Counted from the stretch's first letter, positions 27,577 to 38,022 are shown. The stretch: DNA of 64,000 nt from Methanosarcina vacuolata Z-761 (GCF_000969905.1 NZ_CP009520.1:2728001-2792000), one strand, 5' to 3'. A program made the numbers and translations. Notes: generated from the letters alone by a model not told the origin.

Positions 27577-28014
27577 TTAATTCAGGAGGAGAGTCCAGAC
27601 TATAAGGAAAAAATCAATGACTATAAACTCTACGTAGAACCAGTCCTTGAATTTGAACTCCTTTGTACTGATCTGAAGTTGAGGATAAAGAAACTTCTGT
27701 ATGAAATACGTAATTCCAATGACGATTGTAAGTACAGCATACCAGATCCTGTCTTCTCCGGTCCCGTACACGTGGAAACATAAAACTCCTGCGATTGTGC
27801 CGAGTAATGCGGCTACTACTGTCTTTACAATTCCGTCCCTATGCTCCTTTTGCTTTTCCTCAGGCGTCCTTTCCTTGATAAAAGTCTTCTTCTCTGGAGT
27901 CTCAATCTTTGCTGCAGGAACTGCTGAAGTAGCCTCTGCTATTTTTGCAGGTTCCTTTCTGGACTTTGACTTCGGATTTTGCTTACTCAACCTGTATACT
28001 CTCCTGAACGGCAA
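27577..28014 (-). CDS. EMC6-like small membrane protein
   Basis: 145 residues. The N-terminal 60 residues are charged and rich in Lys, Glu, Ala and Pro. Three hydrophobic segments follow (about 68-88, 90-110 and 124-144), ending in F-F-L-I-V-W-T-L-L-L-N. The three-helix layout and the W-T-L-L ending resemble archaeal proteins annotated as EMC6/Rab5IP-like, relatives of a subunit of the eukaryotic membrane protein insertase EMC. That link is from memory of the family, so moderate confidence. A terminator-like hairpin follows the gene. Confidence 0.6.
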   Translation of the reverse strand: MPFRRVYRLSKQNPKSKSRKEPAKIAEATSAVPAAKIETPEKKTFIKERTPEEKQKEHRDGIVKTVVAALLGTIAGVLCFHVYGTGEDRIWYAVLTIVIGITYFIQKFLYPQLQISTKEFKFKDWFYVEFIVIDFFLIVWTLLLN

Positions 28015-28079
28015 TTAACATTCCCTGGATGTAATCGTAGTCAGAACCTAATCTCGGTTAAAAAATTAGACCTGAATTG

Positions 28080-28171
28080 TAAGATTTTAATTTGCGATAA
28101 GATATTGATTTGTACATAAGATTTTAATTTGCGGATAAGATATTGATTTGTACATAAGATATTGATTTGCA
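28080..28171. repeat. Tandem repeat, about 39-bp unit, two and a half copies
   Basis: ataagatattgatttgtaca followed by taagattttaatttgcgg recurs in the spacer upstream of the EMC6-like gene. The remainder of 28015-28365 is AT-rich with no gene seen. Confidence 0.85.
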
Positions 28172-28365
28172 TATTTGAGATCTCAGATTAAAATCATTGT
28201 ATTTAAAATTATTAGAATCAAATTATATATCAGGTAATTATAATTTTTTGCTGAAATAAGATTCTTGAATTACAATACGGAATTAAATCCTTGGAGTTTA
28301 GTTTTTGATACAAGATTCTCGAAATTGAATTGTTGAAGTTACTATTAAGACTGGATTTCACAGCT

Positions 28366-29385
28366 TTAAATAAATTCATTACTTAAAACATTACCGATCT
28401 GATCTATAGATATCGAATCAATTCCTATCGAATTTAAATGTTTTGAAAATTTTGAAGGTCTATTCCCTCCTGGGTGATAGACAAGAGTGACTTCAGGAGA
28501 AAGTTTCCGGACCATATCTTCAAGCCCGCAAGCATCAAGATGGTCGCTTATCCTGATTGTTGGGTAAGGATAATCCATGCGGCAACTTAAGACGTATTTT
28601 TTCATGTTCCAGGGCAACTTGTCAAGGTCCCAGGGAGCAACTATAAAAACCCCGTCATCTTCTCCGGAGTCAAGCCCTACCAGTTCCCCGGCATCCTCAA
28701 GCATGCTGCGGGTAAGAGCCCTTGTCCTTGCCTCCATACAGATGGCGCCGTCATATCCAAATCCTCTTATAAGTTCAACTGCACGCTGGGCCTTTCCGAA
28801 TTCATACGCTCCAAAGGCTACAGGCCCGTTTTCAAAAAGTGCAGATTTCATGCCTTCAAGGTCATCTGCAAAATGGCAGGAAGGATCAGCAGGGTCGCCA
28901 TAGTTAGCTTCAGTGATAAGGACATCACAGGAAGGAAGGCTGCTTGCATCTTTGACGTCGCCTGTAACCAGAATCCTTGTCCCTACATCGTTTTTCCAGT
29001 AAAAAGCACTCGCTCCTGCGGTATGTTCCGTAGGATAAGTCTTTACCTTTGTTCCTTCAATGTCGATTTCATCCCCAAGCCTGCACATGCTGCCCGCATA
29101 TTTTCTGTCGTGCCTGATTTCAAGCGCCACAGCAGTTTTTTCCGTACACACGGCATTGGGGGAGAGCATAGCCGATTTTCCGTTGTGGTCGGAATGGGCA
29201 TGGGTGATCAGATAGGCATCGGGCTGAGGATGCTTTCCCAACGTCCTGGTAGTATCAATGGAAAAGGTGCGCAAATCCCCGGCATTGTCCCTGAACCGGA
29301 GAGAAATATGCGGTTTAAAAGTCCCGCGAGAATTACGCTGCCTGAGCGCCAGCACACCAAGATCAATCAGTTTTTTAGAAATCAC
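28366..29385 (-). CDS. Metallo-beta-lactamase fold hydrolase, possible nuclease
   Basis: 339 residues. Metal-binding residues are visible as H-A-H-S-D-H (about 84-89), T-E-H-T-A-G-A-S and V-T-G-D-V-K-D, followed by further conserved segments (G-A-Y-E-F-G-K-A-Q-R, E-A-R-T-R-A-L-T, V-Y-H-P-G-G). The layout, with a strand-rich C-terminal region after the lactamase core, recalls the beta-CASP and SNM1-like exonuclease-related group found in archaea. The substrate is not known. It stands alone; the 5' neighbour is the restriction operon on the other strand. Confidence 0.8.
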   Translation of the reverse strand: MISKKLIDLGVLALRQRNSRGTFKPHISLRFRDNAGDLRTFSIDTTRTLGKHPQPDAYLITHAHSDHNGKSAMLSPNAVCTEKTAVALEIRHDRKYAGSMCRLGDEIDIEGTKVKTYPTEHTAGASAFYWKNDVGTRILVTGDVKDASSLPSCDVLITEANYGDPADPSCHFADDLEGMKSALFENGPVAFGAYEFGKAQRAVELIRGFGYDGAICMEARTRALTRSMLEDAGELVGLDSGEDDGVFIVAPWDLDKLPWNMKKYVLSCRMDYPYPTIRISDHLDACGLEDMVRKLSPEVTLVYHPGGNRPSKFSKHLNSIGIDSISIDQIGNVLSNEFI

Positions 29386-29787
29386 GCAAATCCTTGAGGA
29401 GATAAGACTTAAGGTATTTAAGGTTAGGGAAATCTCGTAGACTCGTAATATGCCGACTTATATATAAATAACGGACAGTATATAAAGTTTTAACCACCGC
29501 GAAATGAACAAAATTAAATAAATTTTAGTAACTGATTTATATCAAAATCAATATTTTAAGTTATACGATTGTTTATAAAGTTTATACGAATTTTAAGCCC
29601 GGTAGTATTACGGTCAAGGTACAAAAATATGGAGTAAAGTTCAGCAAACTTAAAGCGATGGAAATACGAACTTTAAGGGCCGAAGTTTCACTTTATGGCT
29701 ATCCATATACCTATAAAGTATTTATAAACTAATGATTTCACCACTTTATCAAGTTAATTTACAATTTAATAACAGAAGGCATTAATA
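29386..29787. other. Divergent AT-rich spacer upstream of the hsd operon
   Basis: About 400 bp without a recognisable gene. It holds several tataaag/tttataa stretches that could serve as TATA boxes for both directions. acgaattttaagcccg (29586-29601) resembles acgaaatttaagctcg just beyond hsdR (36133-36148), 14 of 16 bases. Confidence 0.4.
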
Positions 29788-31518
29788 ATGATTGATATTG
29801 AACAGCAATTTTTAAATGATCTCGATAACCAGCTCTGGAGGGCCGCCGACAAACTGCGCTCTAACCTGGATGCCGCCAATTACAAACATGTGGTGTTAGG
29901 GCTGATTTTCCTTAAATACGTGTCCGATGCCTTCGAAGAGCGCCAGCAAGAACTTACTGAGCTGTTTCAAAAAGACGATGACGACAATATTTATTACCTA
30001 CCCCGCGACGATTACGACAGCGATGAAGCCTACCAGCAAGCCATAGCAGACGAGCTGGAAATTGTCGATTACTACACCGAAAAAAATGTCTTTTGGGTAC
30101 CTAAAACCGCTCGCTGGAACGATATGAGAAATGTGATCACTCTTCCTGCTGGCAGCGTTATTTGGCAAAATGAACAGGGCGAAGACGTTAAACTGAGATC
30201 CGTGTCATGGCTGATTGATAATGCCTTCGACGACATTGAAAAAGCCAACCCAAAACTCAAAAGCATTCTCAACCACATCAGCCAGTACCAATTGGATGCA
30301 GACAAGCTTATTGGCCTTATCAATGAATTCAGCCGTACCAGTTTTAGTAACCCCGAGTACAACGGCGAAAACCTTAACCTTAAGTCCAAAGACATTCTCG
30401 GCCATGTTTACGAATACTTTTTGGGTCAGTTTGCTCTTGCCGAAGGCAAACAGGGAGGCCAGTATTACACACCTAAATCCATCGTTACTTTGATCGTGGA
30501 AATGCTGGAGCCCTACAAAGGCCGTGTGTACGACCCTGCCATGGGCAGTGGGGGCTTTTTTGTTTCCAGTGACAAATTCATTGAAAAACACGCCAATGTA
30601 AAACATTACAATGCTTCCGAACAGAAAAAACAAATTTCGGTGTACGGGCAGGAATCCAACCCCACCACCTGGAAGCTCGCTGCCATGAACATGGTCATTC
30701 GCGGCATTGATTTTAACTTTGGCAAAAAGAACGCCGACTCTTTTTTAGACGATCAACATCCCGACCTGCGGGCCGATTTTGTCATGACCAACCCACCCTT
30801 TAATATGAAAGATTGGTGGAACGAAAAGCTGGCTGACGATGCACGCTGGACGGTTAATAACAATGGCGAAAAACGCGTCCTTACCCCACCGACGGGTAAC
30901 GCCAACTTCGCATGGATGTTACACATGCTGTACCACCTGGCTCCCACAGGCAGCATGGCGCTTTTATTAGCCAACGGCTCCATGAGCAGTAACACCAATA
31001 ACGAAGGTGATATCCGCAGAGCTCTCGTCGAGCTAGACCTGGTGGAATGTATGGTGGCACTACCGGGACAACTCTTTACCAACACTCAAATTCCCGCTTG
31101 TATCTGGTTTTTAACCAGGGATAAAAGTGCTAAGAACGGCAAGCGTGATCGAAACGGCCAGATGCTGTTTATCGACGCCCGTAACATGGGTTACATGAAA
31201 GACCGTGTACTGCGAGATTTCACAGATGAAGATATCCAGCAAATCGCAAATACCTTCCATAATTGGCAACAAGAATGGTCAGAGGAAAATAACCAGGCAG
31301 GATTTAGTTTTTCGGCAGATTTAGCGGCTATTAAAAAGAACGACTTTGTACTGACTCCTGGCCGCTATGTAGGTGCAGAAGCCGAGGAAGACGACGGCAT
31401 CCCCTTCGCTGACAAAATGACTACACTAACCAGCCAGTTGAAAACACAATTTGAAGAAAGCGAGAAACTGGAAGCGCAGATTAAACAAAATTTGGCAGGG
31501 TTGGGTTATGATATCTAA
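29788..31518 (+). CDS. hsdM: Type I restriction-modification system, methyltransferase subunit
   Basis: 576 residues. HsdM adds methyl groups to adenine within the site chosen by HsdS. Motif I (SAM) is D-P-A-M-G-S-G-G-F-F and the catalytic motif IV is N-P-P-F-N, the N6-adenine type; Q-Y-Y-T-P-K-S-I-V precedes motif I as usual. The N-terminal helical HsdM_N domain is present (about 10-160). Codon use (many gcc, ggc, gac, ctg and few ata/aga) is unlike the neighbouring genes and looks gammaproteobacterial. The stop overlaps the start of hsdS. Confidence 0.97.
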   Translation: MIDIEQQFLNDLDNQLWRAADKLRSNLDAANYKHVVLGLIFLKYVSDAFEERQQELTELFQKDDDDNIYYLPRDDYDSDEAYQQAIADELEIVDYYTEKNVFWVPKTARWNDMRNVITLPAGSVIWQNEQGEDVKLRSVSWLIDNAFDDIEKANPKLKSILNHISQYQLDADKLIGLINEFSRTSFSNPEYNGENLNLKSKDILGHVYEYFLGQFALAEGKQGGQYYTPKSIVTLIVEMLEPYKGRVYDPAMGSGGFFVSSDKFIEKHANVKHYNASEQKKQISVYGQESNPTTWKLAAMNMVIRGIDFNFGKKNADSFLDDQHPDLRADFVMTNPPFNMKDWWNEKLADDARWTVNNNGEKRVLTPPTGNANFAWMLHMLYHLAPTGSMALLLANGSMSSNTNNEGDIRRALVELDLVECMVALPGQLFTNTQIPACIWFLTRDKSAKNGKRDRNGQMLFIDARNMGYMKDRVLRDFTDEDIQQIANTFHNWQQEWSEENNQAGFSFSADLAAIKKNDFVLTPGRYVGAEAEEDDGIPFADKMTTLTSQLKTQFEESEKLEAQIKQNLAGLGYDI

Positions 31519-32920
31519 ATGGCAACATCTCTCACTTAGAGAAGCTGGAATCTCTCTAATTGATTGCGTGCACAAAACTCCAGAAGCGAAAAATGATGGA
31601 TATCCATATGTAGCCATTCCCCAAATGAAAGATGGTCGAATCGATTTAAGCTCAGCCCGTAAAATTAGCCATGATGATTTTTTAGAGTGGACAATTAAAG
31701 CAAAACCAGAAGCTAATGACGTAGTTTTATCCAGAAGATGTAACCCTGGCGAATCAGCTTATGTGCCGGAAGGTGTTGAATTTGCACTTGGCCAAAATTT
31801 AGTTTTGCTTAGATCTGATGGAAAGAAGGTGCATAAGCCATATTTAAGATGGTTACTAAACAGTCCTTTCTGGTGGGCTGAAATTCAAAAATTTATGAAT
31901 GTTGGCGCTATATTTACAAGTTTAAAGTGCGCAGATGTGCTTAAATTTACACTTCCAATTCCACCTCTTGATAAACAGGAAAAAATATCTGAAATACTGT
32001 ATTCGATAGATACAAAAATCGAACTAAATCGCCAAATAAACCAAACCCTCGAAACCATGGCACAAGCTATTTTCAAAAGCTGGTTTGTGGATTTTGAGCC
32101 GGTGAAAGCCAAAATAGCCGCCATCGAAGTAGGTGAAGATACCGAAGGTGTAACCCGCGCCGCCATGAGTGCCATCTCCGGCAAGACCAATGAAGAGTTG
32201 GACCAACTGCAAGTCGAACAGCCAGACAATTATACTCAACTCAAAACCACCGCTGAACTATTTCCATCCACCATGCAGGATTCGGAATTCGGGGAGATTC
32301 CAGAGGGATGGACTTGGAAACGAGCTGATGAAACATGCGATATTTCAATTGGCAAGACCCCTCCACGCAAGGAATCTCAATGGTTCTCTTCATTCCCAGA
32401 TGGATTAAAGTGGATTTCGATAAGAGATATGGGAGAGTGTGGAGTTTTTGTTCTCGATACATCTGAAACACTAACTCATGACGCAGTAAAAAAATTTAAT
32501 GTAAAAAAGGTACCTGATAATACGCTTATCCTGAGTTTTAAATTAACCGTTGGTCGAGTTGCAATAACATCAGGTGAGATGCTTACAAATGAAGCTATTG
32601 CTCACTTTATACAAAAACTCGGAACCAATATTCCGACCAGTTTCTATTATTTGTATTTAAAACAATTTGATTACAACTCGTTGGGTAGTACATCATCAAT
32701 AGCAACAGCGGTAAACTCTAAAACCATTAAAGCACTACCTATCATTAATCCATTAGAAGATGTGGTTGGTAGGTTTGACGCAATAGTCGAGCCATTATTT
32801 TCTCAAATAAAATTAGTAGAAAAACAAAATAGAGATCTTTCTCAACTCCGCGACACCTTGCTCCCCAAACTTCTTTCCGGTGAACTCTCTGTTGATGCCG
32901 CCAAGTTAGCGGAGGAATAG
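31508..32920 (+). CDS. hsdS: Type I restriction-modification system, specificity subunit
   Basis: 470 residues from ATG 31508, overlapping hsdM by 11 bases. There are two target-recognition domains (about 1-150 and 255-420), each followed by a conserved helical spacer: L-D-K-Q-E-K-I-S-E-I-L with L-E-T-M-A-Q-A-I-F-K-S-W-F-V-D-F, and N-R-D-L-S-Q-L-R-D-T-L-L-P-K-L-L-S-G. Both halves are intact, so a two-part recognition site is expected. The recognition domains are AT-richer than the spacers, in keeping with domain exchange. Confidence 0.95.
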   Translation: MISKWQHLSLREAGISLIDCVHKTPEAKNDGYPYVAIPQMKDGRIDLSSARKISHDDFLEWTIKAKPEANDVVLSRRCNPGESAYVPEGVEFALGQNLVLLRSDGKKVHKPYLRWLLNSPFWWAEIQKFMNVGAIFTSLKCADVLKFTLPIPPLDKQEKISEILYSIDTKIELNRQINQTLETMAQAIFKSWFVDFEPVKAKIAAIEVGEDTEGVTRAAMSAISGKTNEELDQLQVEQPDNYTQLKTTAELFPSTMQDSEFGEIPEGWTWKRADETCDISIGKTPPRKESQWFSSFPDGLKWISIRDMGECGVFVLDTSETLTHDAVKKFNVKKVPDNTLILSFKLTVGRVAITSGEMLTNEAIAHFIQKLGTNIPTSFYYLYLKQFDYNSLGSTSSIATAVNSKTIKALPIINPLEDVVGRFDAIVEPLFSQIKLVEKQNRDLSQLRDTLLPKLLSGELSVDAAKLAEE

Positions 32921-32930
32921 GGGTTAAACT

Positions 32931-35900
32931 ATGAACGAAGACGAATTAGAACAACACTGCCTTAAATGGTTTCGTGCTAATATCTGGGAAGTGGAGTACG
33001 GCCCTGACATTGCCCCTGATTCAGACAAACCCGAACGCAGAGATTACCACGAGGTAATTTTAAAGCGTTATCTACAAGAGTCGCTGGAGAAAATTAATCC
33101 GCATCTCCCTTTTAATGCTATTGAGCAAGCCATCGCCCTTGTTTTAAAATCTGAAAGCCTCGATTTGACAACTAATAACCACGCCTTTCACCGCTTGTTA
33201 CTGGAAGGTGTACCTGTCGAATATCGTAAAGATGACGAGACTATTCAAGACCGCGCTTTTTTAATCGATTTTGAAAACATTGCAAATAACCGTTTTTTGG
33301 CAGTAAATCAGTTCACCATTCAAGGAACGAAAAGACCGCGACGCCTCGATGTGGTCTGTTTTATTAATGGCTTGCCCATTGCAGTTTTAGAGCTTAAAAG
33401 CCCTGACGATGAGAACGTCGATATCTGGGATGCCTTTAATCAGCTGCAAACCTACAAGGATGAAATCAGCGACCTCTTTGTGTTTAACGAAGCATTGGTG
33501 GTGAGTGATGGTTATAATGCCCGTATCGGTGCGCTAACGGCAAACCAGGAGCGCTTTTCACCCTGGCGTGCTGTCAAGAATGAAGATGATAAACCACTGC
33601 TGGAATGGCAGCTGGAAACCCTGGTGCGGGGTTTTTTCGACCGCGAAATGTTGCTTGATTACATCCGCTTTTTTGTGCTTTTTGAAAACGATGGTGGAGC
33701 AATCATCAAAAAAATCGCAGGTTATCACCAGTTCCATGCTGTGCGAGAAGCGGTAAAAGCCACAATCATTGCTGCACAGGAACCAAAAGGCGTGGCAGAA
33801 AAGCGTGCAAAATACGGTGATGAGGTGGTGCCCGGCAGCAAAAAGGCTGGTGTTGTGTGGCATACCCAGGGTTCGGGTAAGAGTATCTCTATGTGTTGTT
33901 ATGCCGGTAAGCTATTGCAGCAACCTGAAATGAATAACCCTACCTTATTAGTCGTAACAGATCGCAACGATCTGGACGGCCAACTTTTCCAAACATTCTC
34001 CAATGCCCAGGAGTTATTTAAACAAACACCGGTGCAGGTTAATAATCGAGATGAACTTCGCCAGTTGCTCTCTGAACGGGAATCAGGCGGCATTATTTTT
34101 ACCACGGTACAAAAGTTCTCACCTTTAGATGGCGAAAGTGCCTACCCGGTCTTAAACGACCGCCATAATATTGTGGTCATTTCCGATGAGGCACACCGCA
34201 GCCAATATGGCCAAAAAGGTCACTTTGTAAAAGTGAAAGATAAAGACAAAAATGTAATAGGTGACAAACTTGTATTCGGCTTTTCCCAATACATGCGTGA
34301 CGCCTTGCCCAATGCCTCGTTTATTGGTTTTACAGGTACACCGATTGCTCTTGAAGACAAAGACACCCGCGCAGTATTTGGTAATTATGTTTCTATTTAC
34401 GATATTCAAGATGCCGTTGAAGATGGCGCAACTGTGCCTATTTATTATGAATCCCGCCTGGCCAGGCTTGATTTAAACCACGCTGAAATCGAAGCTTTGT
34501 CTGCTCAAGTTGAAGAAGTGGTGGAAGACGAAGAAGATGTGTCTAACCGCGAGAAAACCAAAGGAGAATGGAGCCGTTTAGAAAAACTGGTGGGGGCTGA
34601 ACCGCGCATTCAGCAAGTAGCTGTCGATCTGGTTGAACATTTTGAAACACGCACAGCGTTGATAGATGGCAAAGCCATGATTGTGGCCATGAGCCGCGAT
34701 ATTTGCGTTCATTTATATGATGCCATTGTGGAATTGCGTCCTGATTGGCACGATACTGATCCCAGCAAAGGCGCGATTAAAATTGTGATGACCGGTTCGG
34801 CATCTGAGCGCAAATTGTTACAGCCGCACATCTATACCAGACAAACTAAGAAAAAATTGGAGAAGCGTTTTAAAGATAATAACGATCCTCTCAAGCTGGT
34901 GATTGTGCGGGATATGTGGCTCACCGGTTTTGATGTGCCCTGTTGTCATACCATGTATATCGACAAACCGATGAAAGGCCACAACCTGATGCAGGCCATT
35001 GCACGGGTAAACCGGGTATTTAAAGATAAACAAGGTGGCGTGGTAGTGGATTACATTGGCATTGCCAGTGAATTAAAGCAAGCACTGAAAACCTATACTG
35101 ACGCCAAAGGGAGAGGCGAGCCCACGCTACGCGCCGAAGAAGCGTTTTCGGTGTTGTCGGTAAAAATGGATGTGGTGCGTGGGCTTTTCCATGGTTTTGA
35201 TTACAGTGACTTTATAGACCAATCTTACAAATTGCTGGTGCCAGCATCGAACCACATATTGGGGCTTGATGACGGTAAAAAACGCTTTTTAGATGCAGTG
35301 CTGGCGATTAACAAAGCATATTCATTGTGCGGCACCCTGGATGAAGCAAAAGAACTACGTGCTGAGATCGCTTTTTTTTCGGCCATTAAAACCGCCATTA
35401 GTAAGTTCACCTCTGTCGATAAAAAGCTCACCGAGGATGAAAAAAATTCAGTTCTCAAGCAGATCCTGGATAATGCCGTGATTGCCGAAGGTGTTGTCGA
35501 TGTGTTCAAGCTGGCCGGGTTAGAGAAACCTAATATTGGTCTGCTGTCGGATGAGTTTTTAGAAGATGTTCGGCAGATGCCCTATCATAATCTGGCAGTA
35601 GAGCTGCTAGAAAAATTGCTGAAAGACAACATAAAATCGAAAACCAGTAATAACGTGGTGCAGGAGAAGAAATACAGCGATCGTTTGCAGGAAACCCTGC
35701 GTAAGTACAATAACCGTGCAATTGAGACTTCCCAGGTGATTGAAGAACTGATTCAAATGGCTAAAGAGTTTCAAGAGGCACTCAAACGCAATGATGAACT
35801 TGGCTTGCAACCGGATGAAGTGGCTTTTTATGATGCCTTAGCGAATAACGAAAGCGCCGTTCGTGAGTTAGGTGATGAAACTCTCAAAAAGATTGCTGTA

Positions 35901-36089
35901 GAAATTACCGCGAAACTGCGTAAATCCACTACAGTAGATTGGCAGGTGCGCGATAGTGTAAGAGCCAGATTGCGTATTCTTGTCCGCCGTACATTGCAAC
36001 GCTACAAGTATCCGCCGGACAAGGCAACAGATGCCATTGAATTAGTGTTGAAGCAAGCTGAAGCACTTTCAAATTCATGGACAAATTAA
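32931..36089 (+). CDS. hsdR: Type I restriction-modification system, restriction/translocase subunit
   Basis: 1052 residues, full length. The N-terminal nuclease of the PD-(D/E)xK type is visible as [10 protein letters not shown] and V-L-E-L-K. The SF2 motor follows: Walker [13 protein letters not shown] box, G-F-T-G-T-P, and motif [12 protein letters not shown]-terminal helical region (about 850-1050) should bind HsdM. It starts 10 bases after hsdS. The complete operon suggests a working system. Codon use is bacterial in look, as for hsdM. Confidence 0.96.
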   Translation: MNEDELEQHCLKWFRANIWEVEYGPDIAPDSDKPERRDYHEVILKRYLQESLEKINPHLPFNAIEQAIALVLKSESLDLTTNNHAFHRLLLEGVPVEYRKDDETIQDRAFLIDFENIANNRFLAVNQFTIQGTKRPRRLDVVCFINGLPIAVLELKSPDDENVDIWDAFNQLQTYKDEISDLFVFNEALVVSDGYNARIGALTANQERFSPWRAVKNEDDKPLLEWQLETLVRGFFDREMLLDYIRFFVLFENDGGAIIKKIAGYHQFHAVREAVKATIIAAQEPKGVAEKRAKYGDEVVPGSKKAGVVWHTQGSGKSISMCCYAGKLLQQPEMNNPTLLVVTDRNDLDGQLFQTFSNAQELFKQTPVQVNNRDELRQLLSERESGGIIFTTVQKFSPLDGESAYPVLNDRHNIVVISDEAHRSQYGQKGHFVKVKDKDKNVIGDKLVFGFSQYMRDALPNASFIGFTGTPIALEDKDTRAVFGNYVSIYDIQDAVEDGATVPIYYESRLARLDLNHAEIEALSAQVEEVVEDEEDVSNREKTKGEWSRLEKLVGAEPRIQQVAVDLVEHFETRTALIDGKAMIVAMSRDICVHLYDAIVELRPDWHDTDPSKGAIKIVMTGSASERKLLQPHIYTRQTKKKLEKRFKDNNDPLKLVIVRDMWLTGFDVPCCHTMYIDKPMKGHNLMQAIARVNRVFKDKQGGVVVDYIGIASELKQALKTYTDAKGRGEPTLRAEEAFSVLSVKMDVVRGLFHGFDYSDFIDQSYKLLVPASNHILGLDDGKKRFLDAVLAINKAYSLCGTLDEAKELRAEIAFFSAIKTAISKFTSVDKKLTEDEKNSVLKQILDNAVIAEGVVDVFKLAGLEKPNIGLLSDEFLEDVRQMPYHNLAVELLEKLLKDNIKSKTSNNVVQEKKYSDRLQETLRKYNNRAIETSQVIEELIQMAKEFQEALKRNDELGLQPDEVAFYDALANNESAVRELGDETLKKIAVEITAKLRKSTTVDWQVRDSVRARLRILVRRTLQRYKYPPDKATDAIELVLKQAEALSNSWTN

Positions 36090-36314
36090 TGGATCCTGAA
36101 ACTGGTAACAACGGCTACTTAACTACCGAAAAACGAAATTTAAGCTCGCAGGTTCTGGAGTTCAACACGTTGTGACTATCCCCTTACAAAAAATTCATGT
36201 TCCGAATTAAGAGAATAACTGAATAAAATAAAAGGAAAACTGAAATAAATTATCTAAGCTACCTGAAAGATTAGCTGAAAAAATTAAAGTCTATTTGATC
36301 CTGATTAAATCAAA

Positions 36315-36424
36315 AGATCTTCTTGAAATGCAGATCTCAATTATACTTTCAAGTTTTCTCACTTCCCCTAAGTATAAACTTACTCAAATACAAGATTTAA
36401 GCTGGAGATCAGATCGCAGAAGCT
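36315..36424. repeat. Long direct repeat, left copy (about 110 bp)
   Basis: From gatcttcttgaaatgcagat to agatcgcagaagc it matches 36749-36861 with scattered changes. The two copies flank the small ORF region 36485-36730. Shared core: gatctcaatta, then tttcaagttttc, then aagatttaagc with ggagatcagatcg. Confidence 0.7.
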
Positions 36425-36730
36425 CTTTAGAGTTTCCTTGAAGAAGTACTCACAAATGAAAATGCACTGATTGAAGAAATATAAAACTCTTCTGCACCTC
36501 AAGAAGAAAAAGAAGAATCAAAAACCAGTGTCTCGAAAATGAGATCAGTTCTCGATAAAGTCAAGAAACCCATAAAGTCATTTGGGAAAAATGTCACAAA
36601 CGAAATTCTCGTGGGTTACGCCGCTGAAGAAATCGTGAAACTTGTTTTCCAGTTAGTATTGACAGCAACTTCCACAGCAACTCTGGGAGTCCCAATTACT
36701 CCACAGATTATAAATCTCTTAAAAAAGTAA
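36422..36730 (+). pseudogene. Decayed ORF with in-frame TAG and TAA; 3' part still open
   Basis: One frame reads G-D-Q-I-A-E-A-L, TAG, S-F-L-E-E-V-L-T-N-E-N-A-L-I-E-E-I, TAA, then 82 open codons to 36730. The open part has a charged stretch (Q-E-E-K-E-E-S-K) and a hydrophobic C-terminus (I-V-K-L-V-F-Q-L-V-L-T-A-T-S-T-A-T-L). The pattern of sense-like peptide on both sides of the stops suggests a gene that has died, or one reduced to the ATG at 36539 (63 residues). I do not recognise it. Confidence 0.45.
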
Positions 36731-36748
36731 CAAAAAAAGTTAATAAAT

Positions 36749-36861
36749 AAGAAATCCTCTTAAAAAGCGGATCTCAATTATGTTTTCAGGGTTTCCTACT
36801 TTCTCCAGGCATAAGCCTTCTCCAGTAGAAGATTTAAGCCGGAAATCAGATCGCGAGAACG
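36749..36861. repeat. Long direct repeat, right copy
   Basis: Matches 36315-36424. It begins gaaatcctcttaaaaagcgg and runs to gcgagaacgcgaaag. It is followed by the third-party spacer of the second DUF1699 gene. Confidence 0.7.
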
Positions 36862-36932
36862 CGAAAGATTCAACGCCTTTGCGGTTTAATCTCCAGTGAA
36901 ACGCCTTGTAGCGTATTTTATCCAGTTCAAAT

Positions 36933-37340
36933 TCAGGCAGGGGATTCCTTGGTTATGATATAAGCAACCATTTCAGGGTTAAGCATATTTTCCCTTGAAA
37001 TCTTTGCTTCGATATCCTCAGTGGATATACCTTCAGATCTCATTTCCTTTATTTTTTCAGTCACTGAGGACGGAATCGTGTAATACTCGTTTATATCTTT
37101 CCTGTGGCCCCAGACGTCGCCTTCAATGAGTTGGATTCTCTGCATCTCAAGGAACATTTCTATGGATTTTGAAACTGTAGCCATATAGGATTTCGGCAAC
37201 TGAATTACCTCAATTTTTGGGCAGGTCTCAACCAGGCCCAAAACGTCCTTGTTCGATGGCCTGAAGGCCAGGTGAACAACGCGCTCATTCGGATTAAGTG
37301 TAAAGATTTCTTCTCTGGAACTAACCACTCGGATCTTCAT
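36933..37340 (-). CDS. DUF1699 family protein, copy 2
   Basis: 135 residues from ATG 37340 (behind GTGAGATGAGA). The N-terminal about 90 residues closely match copies 1 and 3, including R-P-S-N-K-D, E-T-C-P-K-I-E-V-I-Q-L-P-K-S-Y and the invariant E-G-D-V-W-G-H-R-K-D-I-N-E-Y-Y. The C-terminal helices differ (E-K-I-K-E-M-R-S-E-G-I-S-T-E-D-I-E-A-K). It is isolated, with AT-rich upstream sequence and no operon partner. Confidence 0.85.
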   Translation of the reverse strand: MKIRVVSSREEIFTLNPNERVVHLAFRPSNKDVLGLVETCPKIEVIQLPKSYMATVSKSIEMFLEMQRIQLIEGDVWGHRKDINEYYTIPSSVTEKIKEMRSEGISTEDIEAKISRENMLNPEMVAYIITKESPA

Positions 37341-37352
37341 GTTTTTTCTCAT

Positions 37353-38022
37353 CTCACTTTAAATTTTTTTACGTTTTTACATTGATATAATTAAGATATA
37401 CTGACTATAAATATTTATCCCATTGAACTAACATTATTTAGATAGTATTAGAGATTTTTGATTCAAGAAACATTTCTTTAATCAAAATACTCTAGTTTAC
37501 TCATATAATTATTTTATATTAACTTATTAAATTATTATGATATTTACAGAATTTCATAATTTTTCAAACAAAAATCTCAGGGACTCACTTCCCGCAGCAA
37601 AATTCGGTACATGCATAGTTTCCCTGCTATTGTTTTTTAATTTAATATGAACCTGCGGGGATTATATGAAAAAGTTAAGAACAGATACATGGTTTTAATT
37701 TAAAAACCAAAAAATGAGAACATTAAATCCTATCAATTTTCCACCCACATACTATAATATTAGGATGAGTTTTAAAGTACTATTAATAAATATGCTCAGT
37801 TTTAAAACAAATACTAAAGAATCCGGCAACAAGACTTATTCTATTTTAGGGATATAGAAAAAGCTCAAATCAAAGTTGCGCTGGTGCGCCTCGCTGCAGG
37901 CAACGGGGTATGTTCGCGCCCTCGCTCCAAATTCGACTGAAATAAACAGATAAAAAGGATATGGAAAAAGATAGCCCCAGGTTTCTGGAACCCCGGGCGG
38001 TCTTTGTCAGAAAAACTGAGGG
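37353..38022. other. AT-rich spacer with one GC-rich patch
   Basis: No gene seen. Between about 37873 and 37942 there is an abruptly GC-rich stretch (aagttgcgctggtgcgcctc onward to ttcgcgccctcgctcc) with short inverted parts such as gcgctggtgcgc. It could be an RNA gene, a relic, or an insertion. Confidence 0.3.

Noticed and set aside
36422-36450. Pyrrolysine-containing protein through the TAG
   Set aside because: The same frame meets a TAA soon after, and another TAA lies just upstream, so decay is the simpler reading.
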